This document shows positions 55,736-64,000 of a stretch of 64,000 nt of DNA, in pieces; within the stretch, counting starts at the first letter, position 1; the number at the start of each line of letters is the position of its first letter. Below the pieces are notes generated by a model. That model worked only from the letters and a program-made list of their open reading frames with translations. It did not search any database and was not told the DNA's origin. The stretch spans positions 965,326 through 1,029,325 of the forward strand of contig CM043790.1 in NCBI GenBank assembly GCA_023974075.1. The letters run 5' to 3'. The DNA is from Chaenocephalus aceratus. Lineage: Eukaryota; Chordata; Actinopteri; Perciformes; Channichthyidae. A program made the position numbers and the translations under genes.

Positions 55736-58720
55736 CTCACGACTCCCATCAAAAGTGATTGAAATGTACAGGAATCTGTACATTTCATCCACATTTGACG
55801 ACCCGAGCAGGGTGACTTTGTTACCCAGGAATAAGTGTCTGAAAGTCGGGGAAGATTACTTTAAACACAGGGTACACATGGCTGTATTACCCAGCAATTA
55901 GTGTGTGAAAGATGGGTAAGTTTGCTGTGAATTTAAGGGAGATATGGCCATTTCATCCACACCTGATGACTCCCATTAAAAGTGATTGAAATGTACAGGA
56001 CTCTGTCCATTTCAATCACATTTGACGACGCATGCAGGGTGACTTTCTTCCCCAGGAATTAGTGTCTGAAAGCTGGGTAACATTACTTTAAATACTGGGT
56101 ACACATGGCTTCATTACCCAGCAATTAGTGTGTGAAAGATGGGTAAGTTTGCTGTGAATTTAAGGGAGATATGGCCCTTTCAAACAGGGAGATGTACACG
56201 GCTTTATTACCCCGGATTTAGTGTCTCAAAGCCCGGTAAGATTACTTTAAATGCATGGTGCACATGGCTGTATTACCCATGAATTAGTGTGTGAAAGCTG
56301 GGTAAGTTTGATGTGAATTTAAGGAAGATATGGCCATTTCATCCACACCTCACGACTCCCATCAAAAGTGATTGAAATGTACAGGAATCTGTACATTTCA
56401 TCCACATTTGACGACCCGAGCAGGGTGACTTTGTTACCCAGGAATAAGTGTCTGAAAGTCGGGGAAGATTACTTTAAACACAGGGTACACATGGCTGTAT
56501 TACCCAGCAATTAGTGTGTGAAAGATGGGTAAGTTTGCTGTGAATTTAAGGGAGATATGGCCCTTTCAAACAGGGAGATGTACACGGCTTTATTACCCCG
56601 GATTTAGTGTCTCAAAGCCCGGTAAGATTACTTTAAATGCATGGTGCACATGGCTGTATTACCCATGAATTAGTGTGTGAAAGCTGGGTAAGTTTGATGT
56701 GAATTTAAGGAAGATATGGCCATTTCATCCACACCTCACGACTCCCATCAAAAGTGATTGAAATGTACAGGAATCTGTACATTTCATCCACATTTGACGA
56801 CCCGAGCAGGGTGACTTTGTTACCCAGGAATAAGTGTCTGAAAGTCGGGGAAGATTACTTTAAACACAGGGTACACATGGCTGTATTACCCAGCAATTAG
56901 TGTGTGAAAGATGGGTAAGTTTGCTGTGAATTTAAGGGAGATATGGCCCTTTCAAACAGGGAGATGTACACGGCTTTATTACCCCGGATTTAGTGTCTCA
57001 AAGCCCGGTAAGATTACTTTAAATGCATGGTGCACATGGCTGTATTACCCATGAATTAGTGTGTGAAAGCTGGGTAAGTTTGATGTGAATTTAAGGAAGA
57101 TATGGCCATTTCATCCACACCTCACGACTCCCATCAAAAGTGATTGAAATGTACAGGAATCTGTACATTTCATCCACATTTGACGACCCGAGCAGGGTGA
57201 CTTTGTTACCCAGGAATAAGTGTCTGAAAGTCGGGGAAGATTACTTTAAACACAGGGTACACATGGCTGTATTACCCAGCAATTAGTGTGTGAAAGATGG
57301 GTAAGTTTGCTGTGAATTTAAGGGAGATATGGCCCTTTCAAACAGGGAGATGTACACGGCTTTATTACCTCGGATTTAGTGTCTCAAAGCCCGGTAAGAT
57401 TACTTTAAATGCATGGTGCACATGGCTGTATTACCCATGAATTAGTGTGTGAAAGCTGGGTAAGTTTGATGTGAATTTAAGGAAGATATGGCCATTTCAT
57501 CCACACCTCACGACTCCCATCAAAAGTGATTGAAATGTACAGGAATCTGTACATTTCATCCACATTTGACGACCCGAGCAGGGTGACTTTGTTACCCAGG
57601 AATAAGTGTCTGAAAGTCGGGGAAGATTACTCAGGGTATACAGGACTTTCACCCTCCCCCGTTGGCACTTAGCCGTTTTTCGAGAATCATCCATACATAC
57701 TCTAGGGACCAGAGGGTACAATGGTTGGACATTTACTACCGGCCGCGGTCTGCCTAGTGCCAGGGTCCATATAACCGACCGCAATGCATAGCGGGAAGTC
57801 GGTTATATAGACATCAACAAAATAAGTGTTTAACGGTGACTAGTTTATGCAGGGAAAAGAGTGCTCAAAATCGGATTCAACTGGCCATTTCATCCACACC
57901 TCACGACTCCCATTAAAAGTGATTGAAATGTACAGGAATCTGTACATTTCATCCACATTTGATGACCCGTCATGGGGGACTTTCTTCCCCAGGAATTAGT
58001 GTCTGAAAGCTGGGTAAGATTACTTTAAATACTGGGTACACATGGCTTCATTACCCATGAATTAGTGTGTGAAAGCTGGGTAAGTTTGATGTGAATTTAA
58101 GGAAGATATGGCCATTTCATCCACACCTGATGACTCCCATTAAAAGTGATGAAATGTACAGGACTCCTGTCCATTTCAATCACATTTGACGACGCATGCA
58201 GGGTGACTTTCTTCCCCAGGAATTAGTGTCTGAAAGCTGGGTAAGATTACTTTAAATACAGGGTGCACATGGCTGTATTACCCATGAATTAGTGTGTGAA
58301 GATGGGTAAGTTTGATTGTGAATTTAAGGAAGATATGGCCATTTCATCCACACCAGAATACTCCCATTAAAAGTGATTGAAATGTACAGGAATCCGTCCA
58401 TTTCAATCACATTTGACGACCCTTCCAGGGTGACTTTCTTACCCAGGAATTAGTGTCTGAAAGCTGGGTAAGATTACTTTAAATACAGGGTGCACATGGC
58501 TGTATTACCCATGAATTAGTGTGTGAAAGATGGGTAAGTTTGATGTGAATTTAAGGAAGATATGGCCATTTCATCCACACCCAGAATACTCCCATTAAAA
58601 GTGATTGAAATGTACAGGAATCTGTCCATTTCAATCACATTCGACGACCCCATTAGAAATGCATGAAATGTACAGGACTCTGTCCATTTCATCCACATTT
58701 GACGACCCGTCAAGGGTGGC
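55735..58720 (+). repeat. Satellite array, 386-bp higher-order unit
   Basis: The anchor CACGACTCCCATCAAAAGTG recurs every 386 bp (ACTCCC at about 56355, 56741, 57127 and 57513), with units almost identical. Each unit consists of two related halves, each with GGTAAGATTACTTTAAA-like, CACATGGCTGTATTACCCA and TTAGTGTGTGAAAG(A/C)TGGGTAA. Units at both edges (55741, 57905-58720) are more diverged and of other lengths. CATTTCATCCACATTTGACG and its partial inverse make small internal palindromes. No coding function. Confidence 0.93.
57699..57893 (+). repeat. Duplicated junction block, copy 2
   Basis: Near-identical to 55545-55735, including the truncated L2 end, and embedded inside the satellite array. 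It is preceded by a short stretch (57632-57698) not seen elsewhere. Confidence 0.88.
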
Positions 58721-58747
58721 TTTCTTAACCATTATGTACACCGACAA

Positions 58748-58985
58748 AGCCACCTCTTCGGGGCCGCTCCAAGACCCCCCAAAACACGGACGCAGCAGCC
58801 CCAGCATCTCTCCCTGACATGAGCAAACAGGTTATTTCAGACTTCCATGAAATACCCCGGGGAAAAGCACCTCTCTGTGGCCGCTCCAAGACCCCCAAAA
58901 CAACGGACTAAGGAGCTCCAGGATCTCTCCCTGACATGCGTACTTCCAGAACCTCGCACACCTTGGGTCCCCCGGGCCCCCGAAC
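58748..58985 (+). repeat. ~122-bp two-copy repeat
   Basis: GGCCGCTCCAAGACCCCC, AACACGGAC/AACAACGGAC and ATCTCTCCCTGACATG occur at about 58761-58818 and again at 58881-58937. Confidence 0.8.
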
Positions 58986-59044
58986 TTAAGCACTCCCCCA
59001 CGGACTAAACCAAGATGATCACCCCCTCAAGAATCTCGTGCCCC

Positions 59045-59730
59045 TGGGAATCTTAAAGGGGGGTGTATTTGCGGTGCTTTACCGTCCGCCCATCGGCACC
59101 CATAGTCGGCCTTCTTCACAGCAGCAGCACCCAACCTCCATGGAGGATTTTTCTCGTGCCCCTGGAAACACTTAAAGGGGGTCTACTTTGCGGTTGCTTT
59201 ACAGTCCGCCCATCGGCACCCATAGTCGGCCTTCTTCACAGCGCAGCAATCCAACCCTCCATGGAGGATTTTTCTCGTGCCCCTGGCAACACTTAAAGGG
59301 GGTCTACTTTGCGGTGCTTTACCGTCGCCCATCGGCACCCATAGTCGGTCTTCTTCACAGCAGCACCACCACCCTCAAGTGGAGGATTTTTCTCGTGCCC
59401 CTGGCAAACACTTAAAGGGGGTCTACTTTGCGGTGCTTTTACGTCCGGCCCATCGGCACCCATAGTCGGCCTTCTTCACAGCAGCACCACCCACCCTCAA
59501 GTGGAGGATTTTTCTCGTGCCCCTGGCAACACTTAAAGGGGGTCTACTTGGCCGGTGCTTTACCGTCCGCCCATCGGCACCCATAGTCGCCCTTCTTCAC
59601 AGCAGCACCAACCCACCCTCCAGTGGAGGATTTTTCTCGTGCCCCTGGCAACACTTAAAGGGGGTCTACTTTGCGTGCTTTACCGTCCGCCCATCGGCAC
59701 CCATAGTCGGCCTTCTTCACAGCAGCACCT
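59045..59730 (+). repeat. ~120-bp tandem array, six copies
   Basis: CTTAAAGGGGGTCTACTTTG recurs at about 59051, 59171, 59292, 59411, 59532 and 59654. The unit also contains CCGCCCATCGGCACCCATAG, CGGCCTTCTTCACAGCAGCA and GGAGGATTTTTCTCGTGCCC. Copy lengths of 119-122 differ by single bases, so reading frames do not carry through. A related GGACTAAACCA...CGTGCCCCTGG block appears before the first copy (59002) and after the last (59813). Confidence 0.93.
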
Positions 59731-60235
59731 GCCCTGCTGGAGGTTCACACTTTAACTTTTTTTTACCCTCTTCTACCTTACAAATCATCCCACACTTGAG
59801 CACTCCTCACTCGGACTAAACCACCTCCATGCTACCACCAGAACCAGAATATCGTGCCCCTGGAGATCTTAAAGGAAAAAAAACCATAGTGGGCTTTTAA
59901 AAACAGAAGGACTTAGTAATTTTAACAAACTTTATTTACAGTAATATTGACAGTAATAAATACATTCACACAGGATATAAAGTATTACAAGGGGACTGAT
60001 TACAACAACCACTGCATATTTACAAGTTGATCACTGGCAAAAGTGGGGTGAAGTTGGGGCAGAGTATGGCACCCTCTCTTCACCCATGTCTGAGGGGCTG
60101 TGTTCGGCCAGTGACTGGTCCCTCGTCGCTCGCCAAGCGTATTGACATGTCTTGGTAGGGAGTCTTGGTAGGGAGCCGGGCTGTGCTCCTCTCCAGAGAT
60201 GTCACTGTCGATGTCAATACCCCGCAAAAGTGTCT
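59731..60235. other. No gene seen; array flank
   Basis: Holds the third copy of the GAGCACTCCTC..CGGACTAAACC block (about 59800-59822), then AT-rich sequence with AATAAATACATTCACACAGG. The 3' untranslated part of the minus-strand gene may lie here. Confidence 0.45.
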
Positions 60236-62346
60236 TCATTTCCCGCTGCTACTGTTGTCGATGCCGCCGCCGCTGCTTGCAGTGACTCTGTGAAGAGCAA
60301 ACCGAATGTCCGCAGCCTCCTTCAAAGAAGGATTATTCGCGTAAAATTTGTCCGCAGGTTGCAGTGTTGTGACACATGAAATCACTCACCTCGTTGGCGG
60401 TTGCCTTTGTCTTGAAACCTCTTCGCATTATCGGCGTGGACTGTGCGGAGGTCGGTGAAGTTAATGGGACCGTGGAGCCCCACATCAGCCCATGCCAACC
60501 TCAGGGAGTAGGCAAGCTTCCTGAACGGGTTCTTCCCCTCTGTGTATAGAAAGTAACGGCTCTGGGTGCAGGTCAGCGTACCCTTGATTTCCAGCCACCT
60601 CTTCATCCATCCAAATTCCTTCTACGGTGAGGTACAGCTGCGCTTCCCCGAACGCGTTGGCCGTCTTGTGGTTGCTTACCTGTTATGACAGAGTTAGAGA
60701 GTGTCAATACAATGTCAATCATGCATATAACTGCCAGAATAAATGCATTGATTAATAGCACTCACATGAACCAGGTAGCCGAAGGCAGTGCCAGTTGTAT
60801 CCGCCTTTCGGACCTCGGCGTTGGTCATGTTGGAGTAGACCCCCGGACGATGGCCGTAAATGCAGCTCCAATGAAGAGTCATATACCCATAGAGCAGGTT
60901 GCGGTAGTCGGATTGCTGGCCATCACATCCAGGAGCTGAGGGATGCGAGTGGTGGTCGAAGTCAAGCATGTCATTAGGTCGTTGTGGCTCGGCAGACCTT
61001 CCATCTTGTCACGCTTCACTTGCATCTGGTGGATAAGTACTTTTCTCTTCAGGGACTTCAAGATGGCAACTACTTCCCGTTTGATTAAAATCATGTCGGT
61101 TTGGCTGAGCCTGCTCCCCTTGCACGGTGTGTCGGCCATGTACTTGAGAAAGTGTGATATATTCTTGATGTAGAAGTCGGAGGTCGTGACTTGAAGGCTT
61201 GACTTCATCAGGCTCCGGGACCACCCACGTATCCTCTTGAGATCCCTCAAAAAGAGCCAGTCAGACAGGCGATTTGAACCCGTGAGCCATGAAACTTAGG
61301 AACGACTTCACTCTGCTCAGTTTGGAAACTGTGTTTTCCTGGAGCCTCACTGGTGGGTCGATACCTGCATAATGCTCCCGGTATCCTTGAAAGATACTCC
61401 TCTGTGAAATATAAACAGTACTTTAATGACAACACATCGTGTGTTACAGAAACTGCATGTGTCACATAGCCAACACACTTACCCATGACCCGTGGGAATG
61501 TGATGTCCCGCATTATATTTCCCCGGCCCCTGCCCCGGAACCAGGGGGAATGGATGGGAGGGGAGGTTGACGAGGCCTCGGTATGCATGGATGCAGGCTC
61601 TGAGGAGCTGGATGAATGTGTGTGAGAGCCAGTGGGGGACTCGCTGCAGGCGGGGAATGGGAGACTTGCTGCAGGAGGGACCTTTCGACTTGGACAGCCT
61701 CGTTGGTGTCGACTCTGTTCGGGGTCGTTCTTCTTCAGAATGACCCGCTCTCGTTCCTCCCCATCGAACGCGGGCATGTCCCCGGCCCGCTGATCCATCC
61801 TCTGTCGCTTGTGCTTTATCCTCTGCTGCAACTTGCAGTGCAGGGATTTCACCTCAGCAGCATATATGTCCCGCTGAGCCCTCACTGCGTTTGCCTCCAG
61901 CCTCCATTCTTTGCAGTCCGGGTTGTCACATTCATTCACCGGGGACAAGGGTGGAGGTTGTGTGACAGTATATCGTCGTCTGCCACCATGTCAACAGCCC
62001 AAGCGGTAATCATTTCTATGGTGGGGTTTGTCATTCGGAGTTCATAAAGCTCCTTCTTGGCCACTGTCATTTTCAGTTTATTTCGAACCACATGTAGTTC
62101 CTCCCGGGCCAGCTCAACATGGTCTCTGGCCAAGTGGCGATCCAGCCTTGTGCCCCGGTACTCGCATCCCAGAATGGTACAGGGATGAAGCCTAATGTTG
62201 GTCCGTCCGTTGGCCAACAACAGCAGAATGTTTCTTTCAACCAAGTTACGCACACCATGGCGCCTCTGCAGGTGCTTGCTCAGGGCACGGTAGGAACTAT
62301 TACAGATCGGACAACGGACCGCCATCCGACCTGTATTCTTGAGCAT
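60236..62346 (-). pseudogene. C2H2 finger / tyrosine-recombinase-like gene, three exons, frameshifted
   Basis: Exon 1 (62346-61483) starts MLKNTGRMAVRCPICNSSYR. It has two C2H2 fingers (CPICNSSYRALSKHLQRRH; CEYRGTRLDRHLARDH), a coiled region (RAQRDIYAAEVKSLHCKLQQ) and a Ser-rich stretch, and ends at GTAAGT. Exon 2 (61401-60766) reads FQGYREHYAGIDPPVRLQEN, DWLFLRDLKRIRGWSRSLMK, TSDFYIKNISHFLKYMADTP and YMTLHWSCIYGHRPGVYSNM, and ends at GTGAGT. Exon 3 (60679-60236) reads VSNHKTANAFGEAQLYL, YFLYTEGKNPFRKL, NFTDLRT, FMCHNTAT and ADKFYANNPSLKEAADI. The layout (core-binding helices, HKT, R in DLRT, H and Y near the end) resembles tyrosine recombinases of Crypton-like origin. Frame shifts near 61975, 61270, 60920, 60625, 60410 and 60360 break it, or are assembly indels. 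Confidence 0.65.
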
Positions 62347-62599
62347 TTCGGTACCGGGAAATGTCACCAGAATCGTGGGTAAAAAAGAAGGAAGCGTGAA
62401 AAGACTCACGAAAGATGCACTCAGCTTATTTTCAAATCGGTGTTTGTTTTCATTTGCATCATGGTGCGGTGTCCCATTTAGGCACTCGTTAGGCGGGCAG
62501 AGATCCCTGTAATCTCCCCTCACGTTCCTCCAGAGTCTGGTTCTCCCAAAGGATACCCGACAGTTTCGGGTACGACAACGTGGGGATAACAGTACCCTC

Positions 62600-64000
62600 C
62601 GGGCGATCCGTCCCCCAGCCTCCAGCAGACCCCCGCGCGGTTCCCTCGTCCCTCGGAAGAGGTGGAGAGGCGGGTGTTTCCATCTGCTGGCGGGTTGCCG
62701 GGGTAACAGCATCCTCCGGGGAGGCATTGAACCCCTCTCACCTGCTCCCGGAGGAGGCAGGGGAGTCAGGGGAGTCAGGTACCCAGAGGGCGCACGGTGG
62801 ACGGCCAGGGCGAGGCCGCCACACCGCGCTGGAGTCAGGGTCCCGGTGAGGCGCAGGACGGAGCACCCGGCAGTAGCCTCCAGCAGACCCCCGCGCGGTT
62901 CCCTCGTCCCTCGGAAGAGGTGGAGAGGCGGGTGTTTCCATCTGCTGGCGGGTTGCCGGGGTAACAGCATCCTCCGGGGAGGCATTGAACCCCTCTCACC
63001 TGCTCCCGGAGGAGGCAGGGGAGTCAGGGGAGTCAGGTACCCAGAGGGCGCACGGTGGACGGCCAGGGCGAGGCCGCCACACCACGCTGGAGTCAGGGTC
63101 CCGGTGAGGCGCAGGACGGAGCACCCGGCAGTAGCCTCCAGCAGACCCCCGCGCGGTTCCCTCGGAAGAGGTGGAGAGGCGGGTGTTTCCATCTGCTGGC
63201 GGGTTGCCGGGGTAACAGCATCCTCCGGGGAGGCATTGAACCCCTCTCACCTGCTCCCGGAGGAGGCAGGGGAGTCAGGGGAGTCAGGTACCCAGAGGGC
63301 GCACGGTGGACGGCCAGGGCGAGGCCGCCACAACCGCGCTGGAGTCAGGGTCCCGGTGAGGCGCAGGACGGAGCACCCGGCAGTAGCCTCCAGCAGACCC
63401 CCGCGCGGTTCCCTCGTCCCTCGGAAGAGGTGGAGAGGCGGGTGTTTCCATCTGCTGGCGGGTTGCCGGGGTAACAGCATCCTCCGGGGAGGCATTGAAC
63501 CCCTCTCACCTGCTCCCGGAGGAGGCAGGGGAGTCAGGGGAGTCAGGTACCCAGAGGGCGCACGGTGGACGGCCAGGGTGAGGCCGCCACACCGCGCTGG
63601 AGTCAGGGTCCCGGTGAGGCGCAGGACGGAGCACCCGGCAGTAGCCTCCAGCAGACCCCCGCGCGGTTCCCTCGTCCCTCGGAAGAGGTGGAGAGGCGGG
63701 TGTTTCCATCTGCTGGCGGGTTGCCGGGGTAACAGCATCCTCCGGGGAGGCATTGAACCCCTCTCACCTGCTCCCGGAGGAGGCAGGGGAGTCAGGGGAG
63801 TCAGGTACCCAGAGGGCGCACGGTGGACGGCCAGGGCGAGGCCGCCACACCCGCGCTGGAGTCAGGGTCCCGGTGAGGCGCAGGACGGAGCACCCGGCAG
63901 TAGCCTCCAGCAGACCCCCGCGCGGTTCCCTCGGAAGAGGTGGAGAGGCGGGTGTTTCCATCTGCTGGCGGGTTGCCGGGGTAACAGCATCCTCCGGGGA
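62600..64000. repeat. 258-bp GC-rich tandem repeat, runs off the window
   Basis: GTTTCCATCTGCTGGCGGGT begins at 62676, 62934, 63185, 63444, 63702 and 63954: periods 258, 251, 259, 258 and 252. Two units lack a 7-base CGTCCCT step. Units are almost identical. A full unit is 86 codons, so frames on the minus strand stay open across copies (for example EPRGGLLEATAGCSVLRL), but unit-length variants shift them. The array lies about 250 bp upstream of the first exon of the minus-strand gene and could cover its 5' region. Confidence 0.95.

Noticed and set aside
55735..58720. CRISPR-like or operator-like spaced repeats
   Set aside because: The spacing is explained by a 386-bp satellite with internal halves; intervening sequence also repeats.
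59063..59819. Repeated open frames with RPSAPIVGLLHS
   Set aside because: They are read from the ~120-bp tandem array, whose unit-length changes break the frame. No start, splice or domain evidence.
62489..63961. Long minus-strand frames of repeated EPRGGLLEATAGCSVLRL
   Set aside because: Produced by the 258-bp GC-rich repeat (86 codons). Unit variants shift the frame, and both strands are open, so composition explains it.
62600..64000. CRISPR-like array
   Set aside because: Units of ~258 bp are contiguous without unique spacers, in a eukaryotic genome.

Overview
The window is vertebrate nuclear DNA and almost certainly teleost fish. It has split genes with GT/AG introns, dense CA/TG microsatellites, fish-type LINE 3' tails, DIRS retrotransposons, and hAT, Tc1, piggyBac and ISL2EU-like DNA transposons. 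I see no bacterial operon, CRISPR array, rRNA or tRNA gene, and no intact ordinary host gene. Species cannot be told from the sequence. The region is a thick stack of mobile elements and satellites, probably pericentromeric or otherwise low in recombination (inference).

Layout. 0-6 kb: non-autonomous inverted-repeat elements (1127-2035, 4451-4847, 5475-6085) and LINE tails. 6.6-11 kb: a decayed hAT transposon with a multiply frameshifted transposase, split by a solo LTR (8778-9740) that has a perfect 5-bp target duplication. 11-14.4 kb: two inverted copies of an unnamed repeat (a third lies at 22.5-23 kb) and a BED-finger hAT remnant. 15.3-17 kb: large CA/TG microsatellites. 17.6-22.3 kb: the 5' part of a LINE (endonuclease ORF) abutting a DIRS retrotransposon with gag, RNase H and tyrosine recombinase. 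23.4-25 kb: a LINE remnant with an inverted 5' part, hit by a 720-bp hAT element with a perfect 8-bp target duplication.

26.1-39.8 kb is one DIRS retrotransposon, recognised by matching inverted terminal repeats 13.6 kb apart. Two large insertions break it. The first (27993-32837) is itself nested: a CACTG-ended element holds a hAT-like element, which holds a piggyBac-type MITE and a deleted Tc1 element. The second (33415-37689) is an ISL2EU-like transposon with AT target duplication, a THAP exon on one strand and an intron-containing SWIM zinc finger-YqaJ nuclease gene on the other. It carries a piece of a replication-dependent histone H3 gene complete with its 3' stem-loop.

42.4-46.8 kb is the best candidate for an unusual, possibly active system. 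Inverted repeats of about 0.7 kb enclose two divergent genes that both read open once spliced: a Tc1/mariner-type DDE transposase and a coiled-coil, proline-rich protein ending in a BEN-like domain. 47.3-53.7 kb holds a hAT-like transposase remnant, a second hAT N-terminal fragment and a LINE reverse transcriptase. 54-59 kb is a large palindromic satellite complex (386-bp higher-order repeat) around an L2-type LINE, followed by a ~120-bp tandem array. 60.2-62.4 kb carries a frameshifted C2H2/tyrosine-recombinase-like gene, and a 258-bp GC-rich tandem repeat runs off the right edge.
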